This document shows, piece after piece, positions 47,200 through 56,176 of a DNA stretch of 64,000 nucleotides. Location: the NCBI RefSeq assembly GCF_001558695.1, contig NZ_LNTU01000037.1, forward strand, positions 124,001 through 188,000, in the 5' to 3' direction. A program made the position numbers and the translations under genes. Under the pieces are notes generated by a model. The model was not told the origin of the DNA. It saw nothing but the letters and a program-made list of their open reading frames with translations, and did no database searches. Source of the DNA: Paramesorhizobium deserti. GTDB lineage: Bacteria > Pseudomonadota > Alphaproteobacteria > Rhizobiales > Rhizobiaceae. Position 1 is the stretch's first letter. Every line of letters starts with the position of its first letter.

Positions 47200-47305
47200 C
47201 TGACATTTGTCAGAGCGAGTTGTCGCTTGTCAACATATTTCGCTTTGCAGCCACCGTCCCTCTCTCCTGCGGTCCATCAATAATGCAGGTTATGACATTT
47301 GTCGA
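47200..47305 (-). promoter_or_regulatory. Candidate SorC operators for the sugar ABC operon
   Basis: CTGACATTTGTCAG (47200-47213) is a perfect 6-2-6 palindrome. ATGACATTTGTCGA (47292-47305) is a near copy, 92 bases away. Both match the site at 40220-40233 beside the regulator gene, so one SorC protein can be expected to control both outward promoters. Confidence 0.6.
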
Positions 47306-47416
47306 TATGTTACCGAATATTGTCAAATATTTGCAAAGGAGGAAATCGTTCATTTGGGGGCCAATCGATCACAACGCGGCATTGCCGCATGGATTAGGGC
47401 TTCGGAGTCCGCCTGC

Positions 47417-47430
47417 TTGACCTAGCGCAA
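47417..47430 (+). promoter_or_regulatory. FixK/FNR-like box upstream of the P-type ATPase gene
   Basis: TTGACCTAGCGCAA fits the rhizobial FixK form TTG(A/C)-N6-(T/G)CAA. It lies 183 bases before the ATPase ATG. The right half differs from a strict FNR half-site, so this is the weaker of the group. Confidence 0.4.
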
Positions 47431-47612
47431 GGCGACTTCCCCTGTTGTCGGTAAGAAGAAGGCCTGAGCGGAAGTCCGCTTGTTGGGAAGAGCCGCGATG
47501 ATCATCAAGGCAGTGCCGAACACGTGCTAGCACCTCCCCGGCAGGGTGGTCCGCTCCGTGATCGATAAAGCCGCGTTGCCTGCATTCGTGGCGCGTTAGC
47601 CTGGGAAGCAGA

Positions 47613-50282
47613 ATGATGGTGCCCATGTCGCAGACGGCACAGGCCTTAGGACTGAGCGAAGCACAAGCAGCCGAACGCCTCACGCGTTTTGGTCCCAATG
47701 CGCTGCCGCAACCGCAATCCGTCTCGCTCATCCGCGTTTTTCTGCGCCAGTTTCTCAGCCCGCTCATCTATATCCTGCTTGCTGCGGCCCTCGTCTCGCT
47801 GGTGCTGAATGACATCAAGGACGCGATCTTCATCGGTGCGGTCCTCCTGCTGAACGGCACTATCGGCGCGGTGCAGGAGTATTCGGCCGGACGAGCGGCA
47901 GCGGCCTTGCGCGATCTCGAAGAGCCTCACGCGACCGTGCTGCGCGAAGGTGTCGAGCGCCAGATCGATGCGCGCCAGATCGTCCCCGGCGATATCGTGC
48001 TGCTCGAGGCAGGCGCACGCGTGCCGGCCGACATCGAGCTTTTTCAGACAGAGGACCTGCAGTGCGACGAGTCGCTGCTGACCGGTGAGTCCGCGCCTGT
48101 GAAAAAGACCGTTGGGGAGAAACAGGTAACAGCCTTCGCCGGCAGCATGGTCACCCGTGGCCGGGCGCGCGGCCTCGTGACCGCGACCGGCGCGGAGACT
48201 GAGCTCGGCAAAATAGCCGCGCACCTCAACAGGCCGTCAGTCTCCCAACCTCCGCTGATGATCCGTCTTGAGAGGTTTTCCCGGATGATCGCCCTCGCCG
48301 TCGGGGTCGCGGTTGCGGCTTTGATCGCTGTCGGGCTCATCCGCGCCATGCCGTTCTCCGACCTTTTCCTGATGGCCATCGGCCTCGCCGTCTCCGCCAT
48401 ACCCGAGGGGCTTCCGGTGGCGATCTCGGTCGCGCTTGCGATCGGCATGCGGCGGATGGCGGCGGCAAACGTCATCATACGCAAGATGCCGGCAATCGAA
48501 TCCCTTGGCTCCTGTACGCTGATCGCCACCGACAAGACTGGTACGCTGACCATGAACCAGTTGACGGTCACCGACATCCGCCTGCCTGACGGAACCTGCG
48601 TAACCTACAGGCCACAAAACGACACTGACAATGTCGATCGCGTACTCCATGCGTGTGCAGAACCGGGCCGAGAGCGAATTGCCGGCTTGCTGAGAGCAGC
48701 CGCACTGCCCAATGAGGGCCGCCTGGTGCAAGACGGCAACGGCTGGAAAGGCTACGGCGACACGGTCGACGTGGCATTGCTTGCCGCGGCTCGGCAGACG
48801 GGCATCATTCTGGAAGAGGCGACACAGGCCTATCCCCTTCTCACGCGCATCCCTTACGAGCCCGATCTGAAATATGCCGCCTCCTTCCACGAGGGCAAGG
48901 CAGGTATCCGCGTATTCGTGAAAGGCGCTCCAGAGACGCTGATCGCCATGTGCGATCGGATGAGCGCATGCGGCACTGCTGTTGCCATCGACCGGGAAGC
49001 CCTCATCCGACAGAAAGAGGATATGGCCGCCCGCGGACTGCGCATCCTGGCCTTCGCTGAGGGTGAGATCGCGTCCGAACCGGACGGCCGATATGGTGCC
49101 CGTCATCTCGTTGATCTGGTTTTCCTGGGATTTGCCGGTATGCAGGACCCGGTGCGACCGGAGGTGCCAGCCGCGATACGCGACTGCTACGAGGCCGGTA
49201 TCGAGGTGATCATGGTCACTGGTGATGATCCGGGAACAGCGAGCGCCATTGCCCGGGATGCCGGCCTTCACTTCGCGCCCCACCAGGTGGTGACGGGCCA
49301 GGATGTCCGCGACGCGGAGGCGGAAGGCCCGGATGCGATTGATCGCCTGACCCGCAACGCCCGCATCTATGCCCGCGTCGACCCGGCGCAGAAGCTGTCG
49401 ATCGTCCTGTCACTGGCGCGTAACGGACATTTCGTGGCGGTGACGGGGGACGGCGTCAATGATGCTCCGGCGCTCAAGCACACCCATGTCGGCGTCGCGA
49501 TGGGACGCAAAGGCGCGGATGTCGCGAAGGAGAGCGCGGACATCATCCTTACCGACGACAATTTCGCCTCGATCGTGGCCGGCGTGCGGGAGGGCCGGGT
49601 GGCCTATGCCAATATCCGTAAGGTCGTTTTCATGCTGGTATCAACGGGTGCGGCCGAAGTCGTGCTTTTCCTGCTTGCCTTTCCGTTGGGTCTGCCGATG
49701 CCGCTCCTTCCCGTGCAACTCCTCTGGCTGAACCTCGTTACCAACGGCATCCAGGACGTTGCGCTCGCGGCGGAAAAGGCGGAAGGCGACGAACTCACCT
49801 ATCCGCCACGTGATCCCAAGGAACCGATCTTCGACCGCGTCATGATCCGCCGCCTGTGGCATTCCACACTTGTCATAGGGCTTGGCGGTTTCGCCGTCTT
49901 CTGGTGGCTGCTTCAGCACGGTTACGAAGAAACTGAAGCACGCAACCTCCTGCTTCTCCTGTTCGTTCTCTTTGAGAATTTCCAGACGTTCAACAGCCGA
50001 TCAGAGCATCATTCGGTGTTCCATCAGTCCCTGTTCGCAAATCCATTGCTCGTCCTGGGCGTGCTTGTGGCGCAGGGACTGCATATCGGGGCGATGTACA
50101 CGCCCGGTCTGCGCGAGGTCCTGCAGATCGGCCCCGTTTCGTTTGCAGACTGGGGCATTCTCCTGCTGATTGCCTCCACTGTGCTGGTTGTCATGGAATT
50201 GGAAAAACGATGGGATGGCAGGCGGAGAACCATGCGGCCCGCCACATTGGCGACAGAGCAATCCAGACAGATTGAAAAATAA
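47613..50282 (+). CDS. P-type cation-transporting ATPase (P2/PMA-like)
   Basis: 889 residues. Actuator motif LLTGESAPVKK, phosphorylated D307 in DKTGTLTMNQ, KGAPETL, hinge VTGDGVNDAPALKHTHVGVAMG, then LLPVQLLWLNLVTNGIQDVALAAEKAE. The M4 region is AIPEGLPVAISVALAIGMRRMAAANVIIRKMPAIE, and the PEGLP motif is that of calcium-type (P2A) pumps. Membrane pump for Ca2+, Mn2+ or a related ion; substrate not proven. ATG 47613 follows GGGAAG; downstream ATGs at 47616 and 47625 are possible. Monocistronic and probably oxygen-regulated. Confidence 0.9.
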   Translation: MMVPMSQTAQALGLSEAQAAERLTRFGPNALPQPQSVSLIRVFLRQFLSPLIYILLAAALVSLVLNDIKDAIFIGAVLLLNGTIGAVQEYSAGRAAAALRDLEEPHATVLREGVERQIDARQIVPGDIVLLEAGARVPADIELFQTEDLQCDESLLTGESAPVKKTVGEKQVTAFAGSMVTRGRARGLVTATGAETELGKIAAHLNRPSVSQPPLMIRLERFSRMIALAVGVAVAALIAVGLIRAMPFSDLFLMAIGLAVSAIPEGLPVAISVALAIGMRRMAAANVIIRKMPAIESLGSCTLIATDKTGTLTMNQLTVTDIRLPDGTCVTYRPQNDTDNVDRVLHACAEPGRERIAGLLRAAALPNEGRLVQDGNGWKGYGDTVDVALLAAARQTGIILEEATQAYPLLTRIPYEPDLKYAASFHEGKAGIRVFVKGAPETLIAMCDRMSACGTAVAIDREALIRQKEDMAARGLRILAFAEGEIASEPDGRYGARHLVDLVFLGFAGMQDPVRPEVPAAIRDCYEAGIEVIMVTGDDPGTASAIARDAGLHFAPHQVVTGQDVRDAEAEGPDAIDRLTRNARIYARVDPAQKLSIVLSLARNGHFVAVTGDGVNDAPALKHTHVGVAMGRKGADVAKESADIILTDDNFASIVAGVREGRVAYANIRKVVFMLVSTGAAEVVLFLLAFPLGLPMPLLPVQLLWLNLVTNGIQDVALAAEKAEGDELTYPPRDPKEPIFDRVMIRRLWHSTLVIGLGGFAVFWWLLQHGYEETEARNLLLLLFVLFENFQTFNSRSEHHSVFHQSLFANPLLVLGVLVAQGLHIGAMYTPGLREVLQIGPVSFADWGILLLIASTVLVVMELEKRWDGRRRTMRPATLATEQSRQIEK

Positions 50283-50299
50283 TCCGCAGGCTTCATCCC

Positions 50300-50313
50300 T
50301 TGATGCGGGTCAA
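50300..50313 (+). promoter_or_regulatory. FixK/FNR box upstream of the universal stress protein gene
   Basis: TTGATGCGGGTCAA is a full TTGAT-N4-GTCAA site, 164 bases before the ATG at 50477 and 18 bases after the ATPase stop. Confidence 0.6.
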
Positions 50314-50476
50314 GGCCCATTCCCGCCGTTCCAGTTAAATTAATACTTGAAAGGATGTCGTCCACGCCAGCTGAGGCAAACGGACGTCCAATCCTGAAAA
50401 GGCGCTTGCTTGAAACGACGTCCTCACATCAACGCAAGTGAGGACGGTCGACGGGCAATTATGGAAAGCTGAAACC

Positions 50477-51319
50477 ATGGCTGAACAAATAAAAAGCATT
50501 CTCGTGGGCATAGCCGCGCGAGAGAATTTCTCGGCGACACCAGCGCTCACTTTCGCAATTACCCTTGCAAAGCAGCACGGCGCGTGTCTGACCGTGTGTA
50601 CCTTGCCATCGGCCTTCTATCTGCCGATAACGAGAACCGGCGGGTCCGTGTCCGCCATTCTCAAGAGCGAGATTCAGCGGCACGAGGAAATCACCCGACA
50701 ATCGGCAAGCAGCACGAGGGAGATCGTCAGCAAGGCGGGGGTGTCCTGCACCACAGAGCACACGCTCTCACCCCTTGAGCCCAGAACCGGTCGCCTGGTG
50801 CGCCTGGCCAGGGTGAATGACGTCACCATTCTCGATGCCGCGGCGATCGACGACAATGCCCAACGCATTGCGATAGAAGACGTTATCTTCGATAGTGGCC
50901 GTCCTATCCTGATCATACCGAAAACAGGAGGAAATGCCGTGCCCCAGCGCATCGCCATCGCCTGGGACGGCAGCGCTCGCTCGGCACGAGCGGTCGCCGA
51001 CGCCCTGCCCTTCCTCAAGCAGGCGGCAGCGATTTTCGTCATAACGGTCACGGGCGAGAAGGATCTCTCACGCATGGCGCCGGGTGCTGATCTTTGCACA
51101 TATCTTCTTCAACACGGCGTTTGCGAACCGCATATCGAAATGCTTTCGGCCATCGAAGGCGACGCCGCGGCGCGGCTGCGCAAACTCGTCATTGACGAGT
51201 CGGTCGATATGATGGTCATGGGAGCCTTCGTCCATTCACGCTTCCGGCAGGCCATTCTGGGCGGCGTCACGCAATCGCTGCTCGATGATGTTCCCGTGCC
51301 GCTGTTCATGGCGCATTGA
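50477..51319 (+). CDS. Tandem universal stress protein
   Basis: 280 residues from ATG 50477 (MAEQIKSILVGIA), with GGAAAG upstream. Two Usp folds: residues about 5-145 and 155-280, the second starting PQRIAIAWDGSARSARAVADALPFL. The ATP-binding glycine pattern is in MGAFVHSRFRQAILGGVTQSLL. UspE-like tandem proteins are common among oxygen-limitation genes. It converges with arcC. Confidence 0.9.
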   Translation: MAEQIKSILVGIAARENFSATPALTFAITLAKQHGACLTVCTLPSAFYLPITRTGGSVSAILKSEIQRHEEITRQSASSTREIVSKAGVSCTTEHTLSPLEPRTGRLVRLARVNDVTILDAAAIDDNAQRIAIEDVIFDSGRPILIIPKTGGNAVPQRIAIAWDGSARSARAVADALPFLKQAAAIFVITVTGEKDLSRMAPGADLCTYLLQHGVCEPHIEMLSAIEGDAAARLRKLVIDESVDMMVMGAFVHSRFRQAILGGVTQSLLDDVPVPLFMAH

Positions 51320-51326
51320 TCGATGA

Positions 51327-51346
51327 GCCGGCCTACTCTGGCCGGC
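51327..51346. terminator. Hairpin between universal stress gene and arcC
   Basis: GCCGGCC / GGCCGGC, 7-bp stem with a 6-base loop at the convergent gene ends. No U-run, so termination is only possible. Confidence 0.35.
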
Positions 51347-52250
51347 CGGCGATCACTGTTCCAGCGCGCCTTTCCAATATGCCGAGGGCATCCTGCAGCG
51401 CGCCGATACCGGCCATGCCGCCGGTCACCAGGGCGAAATTGCAGGCGGCCTCGATCTTCGGTCGCATCGAGCCGGCGGGAAAGTCTTCAGCATCGATTTC
51501 GTCGGGCGATATTTCGCCGATAGCCTTCTGGCCTGGTTCGCCCCAGTTCTGGTAGACGGCATCCACGTCCGTCAACATCACGAGAGCATCGGCTCCCAGA
51601 TTGCGGGCCAAGAGCTCGGCGGCGCGATCCTTGTCGATCACCGCCTCAACGCCGGTCAAGCTGCCGTCCGCCCGGCGAACAACGGGGATGCCGCCGCCGC
51701 CGGCGCAGATGACGATCACGCCTTGATCGAGCAGAAGCTTGATGATGGAAACGTCGGGAATATGCTTCGGCAGCGGCGAGGCGACCACGCGGCGGTATTT
51801 GTCACCATCTGGCGCGATCACCCAGCCGCGTGTGGCTGCAAGCCATTCGGCCTCACCTTTTTCATATACCGGCCCGACCGGCTTCGTCGGGTTGTCGAAG
51901 GCAGGGTCGGCCGGATCAACCTCGACCTGGGTGAGCAGCGTGGCAACCCGCGGACCGTCGGGCAGCGCGTTTTCCAGTTCCTGCTCGATCAGATAGCCGA
52001 TCATGCCCTCCGTCTCCGCACCGAGCACGTCAAGCGGATAGGCCTCCTCGGATTTGTAGGCGGCCGACTGGAGTGCGAGCAGGCCCACCTGCGGACCATT
52101 GCCGTGGCAGACCACGACGCGATGGCCGGCACTCACGACCTCTGCGATCGCTGTCACCGCGCGTTTTACATTGGCACGCTGGTTCTCGGCCGTCAGCGGC
52201 TCGCCGCGTTTCAAAAGCGCGTTGCCGCCAAGGGCGATCACTGCAAGCAT
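51333..52250 (-). CDS. arcC: Carbamate kinase
   Basis: 305 residues. Catalyses carbamoyl phosphate + ADP to ATP, ammonia and CO2, the energy-yielding last step of the arginine deiminase pathway. Family marks: [41 protein letters not shown], the large flexible loop, [11 protein letters not shown] and [15 protein letters not shown]. It begins 3 bases after the arcB stop and is last in the operon. Confidence 0.97.
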   Translation of the reverse strand: MLAVIALGGNALLKRGEPLTAENQRANVKRAVTAIAEVVSAGHRVVVCHGNGPQVGLLALQSAAYKSEEAYPLDVLGAETEGMIGYLIEQELENALPDGPRVATLLTQVEVDPADPAFDNPTKPVGPVYEKGEAEWLAATRGWVIAPDGDKYRRVVASPLPKHIPDVSIIKLLLDQGVIVICAGGGGIPVVRRADGSLTGVEAVIDKDRAAELLARNLGADALVMLTDVDAVYQNWGEPGQKAIGEISPDEIDAEDFPAGSMRPKIEAACNFALVTGGMAGIGALQDALGILERRAGTVIAGRPE

Positions 52251-52253
52251 CGT

Positions 52254-53255
52254 TCAGTTCCCGATCGTGGCGACCAGCACCGCCTTGATGGTGTGCATCC
52301 GGTTTTCCGCCTGATCGAAAACGACGGAGGCAGGCGATTCAAACACCTCGTCCGTCACCTCCATACAGTCGATGCCGTATTCCTGAAAAATCTTTTCGCC
52401 CGTCCTGGTCTCGCGATTGTGGAAGGCCGGCAGGCAATGCATGAATTTCGCATGCGGATTGCCGGTCGCCTCCATCACCTCGCGTGTGACGCGGTATTTC
52501 TGCAGTTTCTCGATGCGTTCGGCCCAGGCCGATTGCGGCTCACCCATGGAGACCCAGACATCGGTATAGACGTAATCGCAATGGGCCACAGCCTGCTTCA
52601 CGTCCTCGGTAAGGGTAATCCTTGCACCCGTGCGCGATGCGATCTCCTGGCATTTCTCGATGAGATCGGTATCGGGCCAATATTCCCGCGGCGCGCAGAG
52701 ACGAACGTCCATGCCGATGAGCGCCGCCCCTACCATGAGCGAATTGCCCATATTGTTGTTCGCATCGCCCATAAACGCGAAGGAAGTCGCTGAGAGGTGC
52801 TTATGGGTATATTCGCGCATGGTCATGAAATCGGCCAGGATCTGGGTCGGATGGAACTCGTCGGTGAGACCATTATAGACGGGCACGCCGGAGTAGCGCG
52901 CCAGTTCCTCGACCAGATCCTGACCGAAGCCGCGATATTCGATGCCATCATAGATACGTCCCAGTACGCGGGCCGTGTCCTTCATGGATTCCTTGTGGCC
53001 GATCTGCGTGCCCGACGGCCCGAGATAGGTGACATGCGCGCCCTGGTCATAGGCCGCGACCTCGAAGCCGGTGCGGGTGCGGGTGGAATCCTTTTCGAAG
53101 ATCAGGGCGATGTTCTTGCCCTTCAGCCTTTGCTGCTCATAGCCGCCATATTTCGCTTCCTTCAGCGAGGCGGCGAGCCTCAGGAGGAAACGGAGTTCGT
53201 CCGGCCTGAAATCGAGGAGCGAGAGGACGCTGCGTCCATGAAGATTGATCGGCAT
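52254..53255 (-). CDS. arcB: Ornithine carbamoyltransferase, catabolic
   Basis: 333 residues. Start at 53255 ([16 protein letters not shown]); the GTG at 53264 overlaps the GAGGTGA ribosome site. Carbamoyl-phosphate motif STRTRT in [13 protein letters not shown], the ornithine loop and HCLPAFH (catalytic Cys) are present; [19 protein letters not shown] matches the family. It phosphorolyses citrulline to ornithine and carbamoyl phosphate. Operon with arcA upstream (25-base gap) and arcC downstream. Confidence 0.95.
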   Translation of the reverse strand: MPINLHGRSVLSLLDFRPDELRFLLRLAASLKEAKYGGYEQQRLKGKNIALIFEKDSTRTRTGFEVAAYDQGAHVTYLGPSGTQIGHKESMKDTARVLGRIYDGIEYRGFGQDLVEELARYSGVPVYNGLTDEFHPTQILADFMTMREYTHKHLSATSFAFMGDANNNMGNSLMVGAALIGMDVRLCAPREYWPDTDLIEKCQEIASRTGARITLTEDVKQAVAHCDYVYTDVWVSMGEPQSAWAERIEKLQKYRVTREVMEATGNPHAKFMHCLPAFHNRETRTGEKIFQEYGIDCMEVTDEVFESPASVVFDQAENRMHTIKAVLVATIGN

Positions 53256-53280
53256 GGTAATCACCTCGGGAATATGAAGA

Positions 53281-54507
53281 TCAGGCGGGATCGCGGATAA
53301 GCGGGCAGGTCATGCAATGCCCGCCGCCGCGCCCGCGGCCGAGTTCGGCGCCTGGCACGGTGATGACCTCGACGCCGGCCTTCCGGAGCAATGTGTTGGT
53401 GTAGACATTGCGGTCGTAACCCACGACGACGCCCGGCTCCAGCGCCACGACGTTGTTGCCGTCGTCCCATTGCTCGCGCTCCTGAACATAGGCGTCGCCG
53501 CCCGTTTCCACGACGCGGAGCTTCTTCACGCCCAGCGCTTCCGCCACCACTTCGGTCAGATGTTTTTCCTCCGCGCGGACATCGACCGTTCCCGCCTTTT
53601 CGCCGGGGCGCAGGGAAAAGGCCTCAATACCGTTCACCACCTCGGCGAAAATGGTGACGAGATCACGGTCGCAGAAGGTGAAGACCGTGTCGAGATGCAT
53701 GCTCGACCGCTCCTTGGGCAGCTTGCAGGCGATGACGCGTTCCGCCCCGTCTCGTGCAAAAAGCGCGCGCGCTATCTGGCCAACGGCATGCGCGGTCGTC
53801 CGCTCGCCCATGCCGATCAGCACAGTGCGGTTGCCGATGGGCATGATGTCACCGCCTTCAGCGGTGGCCAGGCCGAAGCTCTGATCGGGATCGCCGAACC
53901 ATGTGGGGAAGCCGGCGTCACGAAAATCCGGATGGAAGCGGTAGATGGCGGCGATGTTCACCGTCTCCAGCTGCCTTGCATTCCAGCGCATGGGGTTGAG
54001 CGTGACGCCCTCGTAGATCCAGCACGTGGTATCGCGGGTGAAGATATGGTTCGGCAGTGGCGGAAGGACGAAATCCTCCGGCGCCAGCACTGACGCCACC
54101 ACACTGCTGGTCTTCACCGGCAACTCGGCCCTGTTCATCCCACCAATGAGAATGCTCGAAAGCATATCGGCATCGATCTCCATCAGATATGCATGCAGAT
54201 CGTCGGCCAGCCCCACCCCGACCGTATTGTCGTTGACGCGGCGGTCGAGCAGCCAGCGCCGCGCCTCCGGGATGCGCATGGTTTCGGTCAGCATGTCACG
54301 CAGGAAGACCACTTCCGCGCCGCGGTAGCGCATGGCATCGACGAAGGTCATATGCTCGACACGGGCCTGCTTCACCCAGATCACATCGTCAAAAAGCAGT
54401 TCGTGGCAGTTGGAAGGGGTGAGCCGCGCCAGGGCCGTACCCGGTCGGTGCACCATTACCCGGCGCAGCTTACCCACTTCGGAATGCACACCATAAGTCA
54501 GGGACAT
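53281..54507 (-). CDS. arcA: Arginine deiminase
   Basis: 408 residues from ATG 54507 ([23 protein letters not shown]), with GAGGAGA upstream. The catalytic machinery is visible: [20 protein letters not shown] and the C-terminal GGGHCMTCP with the nucleophilic Cys. Converts arginine to citrulline and ammonia. Lies 10 bases after the putative antiporter and before arcB. Confidence 0.97.
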   Translation of the reverse strand: MSLTYGVHSEVGKLRRVMVHRPGTALARLTPSNCHELLFDDVIWVKQARVEHMTFVDAMRYRGAEVVFLRDMLTETMRIPEARRWLLDRRVNDNTVGVGLADDLHAYLMEIDADMLSSILIGGMNRAELPVKTSSVVASVLAPEDFVLPPLPNHIFTRDTTCWIYEGVTLNPMRWNARQLETVNIAAIYRFHPDFRDAGFPTWFGDPDQSFGLATAEGGDIMPIGNRTVLIGMGERTTAHAVGQIARALFARDGAERVIACKLPKERSSMHLDTVFTFCDRDLVTIFAEVVNGIEAFSLRPGEKAGTVDVRAEEKHLTEVVAEALGVKKLRVVETGGDAYVQEREQWDDGNNVVALEPGVVVGYDRNVYTNTLLRKAGVEVITVPGAELGRGRGGGHCMTCPLIRDPA

Positions 54508-54517
54508 GTCGGTCTCC

Positions 54518-55957
54518 TCAGGCAAGAATGGTTGCAATGCTGAGGCAACCCGTGATGATCACCGTCAGGATGATGAGCAGCGGCCACATGAAGGCGATCC
54601 ACCGCTCGTAAGGAACCCGGCCGATCGCAAGCGCGCCCATGACGACCGCGAAGGTCGGGTTGATGAGGTTCACGATGCCATTGGCCGACTGATAGGCGGT
54701 GACGACGAGATCGCGCCCGGTGCCCACGAAATCCGCCACCGGCGCCATGATCGGCATGCTGAGCACTGCAAGGCCGGAGGACGACGGCACGAAGAAGGAG
54801 AGCAGCACCTCGATCCAGTAGATCACGTTGACGAACACCACCTTGGAAAGGCCCGCCGTCGAGACTTCCGCCCAATGCAGGATGGTGTCGGTGATCTTGC
54901 CCGCATCCATGATGACGACGATGCCGCGGGCGAGCCCGATGATGAGAGCGACCCCGAGAAGATCGCGCGCGCCGCTCAAGAAGGCGTCGACGAAATTCTG
55001 CTCGCCGACGCGGGCGATAAAGCCGATGAGAAGCGCGGAGGCGAGGAACAGGCCGGTCATCTCGCCCATCCACCAGCCGTCGAAAAGCACGCCCCAGATC
55101 ATGACGACGAAGGTCAACCCGAAGATAGCGAGCACGATCTTGTGCAGGGCTGTGAATTCCATCGCCCCCTCGCCCTCGTGGCCGGCGAGGAAGTGCTTCT
55201 CGTTATCGGCCTTGCGGTCGTAGACGAGCGACTTGGTGGGATCGAGCCGCACGCGTTCGGCGTAGCGCATCACATAGATCACGCAGGCGAGCCAGGTAAG
55301 GCCCAGGATGACGAAGCGCAGCACGATGCCCTGCGTGAAGGGAACACCGGCGGCATCCGAGGCGATGACCGTCGCGAAGGCGTTCACCGTCGATCCCAAC
55401 ACGCCAACACCCGCGCCGAGCAGGATAATGGCCACCGCCGTCACCGCATCGTAGCGCGCGGCGATCATGATAGGGAGAAGCAGCATATAGAAGGCGAGCG
55501 TCTCTTCGGCCATGCCGTAGGTGGTTCCACCAAAAGCGAACAAACCCATCAGCACGGGGATCATCCATTTCTCCCGCCCCTTCAGCGCCGTCATGGCGCC
55601 GCGAATGCCGGCATTGATGGCGCCTGTAGAACTCACGACGCCGATGAAGCCGCCGATCACCAGCACAAACAGCGCCACATCGATGGCATTGGCCTGTCCC
55701 GTCGCGTGGTTGTAGAGGCCGTCGATCGGCGCCATGATGATGTCGAAGATGCCCTGCGGGTTGGCGTCTGTCGGCGCATATGTTCCCGCGACCGGCACCT
55801 CCTTGTCGAGCGCCGGATTGAGGACGCGTTGATATTGCCCTGCCGGGATGATCCAGGTGAGCGCGGCCACAAGGACGATGAGGCCGAAGAGGATCGTGAA
55901 TGCGGAGGGAAAGCGAAATCTGCGCGGCGCGTCTGCTTCAGTTGTCGTGATGGCCAT
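54518..55957 (-). CDS. YfcC/ArcD-like membrane antiporter, probably arginine/ornithine
   Basis: 479 residues with 12-13 membrane spans, from ATG 55957 ([16 protein letters not shown]) with AGGAGG upstream. It belongs to the YfcC/C4-dicarboxylate anaerobic carrier-like family ([57 protein letters not shown]), not the classic ArcD amino-acid permease family. First gene of the arc operon, so an arginine/ornithine exchange role is inferred. A near FNR box lies 79 bases upstream. Confidence 0.88.
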   Translation of the reverse strand: MAITTTEADAPRRFRFPSAFTILFGLIVLVAALTWIIPAGQYQRVLNPALDKEVPVAGTYAPTDANPQGIFDIIMAPIDGLYNHATGQANAIDVALFVLVIGGFIGVVSSTGAINAGIRGAMTALKGREKWMIPVLMGLFAFGGTTYGMAEETLAFYMLLLPIMIAARYDAVTAVAIILLGAGVGVLGSTVNAFATVIASDAAGVPFTQGIVLRFVILGLTWLACVIYVMRYAERVRLDPTKSLVYDRKADNEKHFLAGHEGEGAMEFTALHKIVLAIFGLTFVVMIWGVLFDGWWMGEMTGLFLASALLIGFIARVGEQNFVDAFLSGARDLLGVALIIGLARGIVVIMDAGKITDTILHWAEVSTAGLSKVVFVNVIYWIEVLLSFFVPSSSGLAVLSMPIMAPVADFVGTGRDLVVTAYQSANGIVNLINPTFAVVMGALAIGRVPYERWIAFMWPLLIILTVIITGCLSIATILA

Positions 55958-56035
55958 TATTGTGCCTCCTGCGAGAATAGACAGGCCACATCTGGCCTTC
56001 ATAGCTCTTTGTAGGTGGCCATTTCCTGGCGAACC

Positions 56036-56049
56036 TTGATTCAGGACAA
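56036..56049 (-). promoter_or_regulatory. FNR-like box for the arc operon
   Basis: On the minus strand TTGTCCTGAATCAA: the ATCAA half is perfect, the other half has TTGTC for TTGAC. It lies 79 bases before the antiporter start. Confidence 0.5.
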
Positions 56050-56088
56050 ATGCGCCCGTCGGCCATGCCGCGGCGGGACCACCTATCT

Positions 56089-56102
56089 TTGATTACACGC
56101 AA
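56089..56102 (+). promoter_or_regulatory. FixK-like box for the Pat-like gene
   Basis: TTGATTACACGCAA fits TTG(A/C)-N6-(T/G)CAA and lies 75 bases before the ATG at 56177. Its GCAA half-site resembles that of the box at 47417. Confidence 0.45.
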
Positions 56103-56176
56103 TGCCGGCGCGTTATGTTGCCATCAGGATGACTATTGTCAGAATGGATAATAAGGCCAAGGCAAGTGAGCGTCTC

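Larger units (their letters stand above)
47110..47612. other. 503-base gap between sugar operon and P-type ATPase
   Basis: Divergent regulatory region. It holds two SorC-like sites (47200-47213 and 47292-47305) facing the sugar operon and a FixK-like box (47417-47430) facing the ATPase. A ribosome-site-like AAAGGAGGAAA at about 47335 is followed by no convincing gene. Nothing else is recognisable. Confidence 0.5.

Noticed and set aside
47335..47430. AAAGGAGGAAA that looks like a ribosome site upstream of the P-type ATPase
   Set aside because: Frames following it are short and unconserved in appearance; no convincing small gene was found.
54506..56014. Long plus-strand open frame (502 codons) over the antiporter gene
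   Set aside because: Antisense shadow of the YfcC-like gene; composition is His/Asp/Glu/Arg-rich without any recognisable domain.
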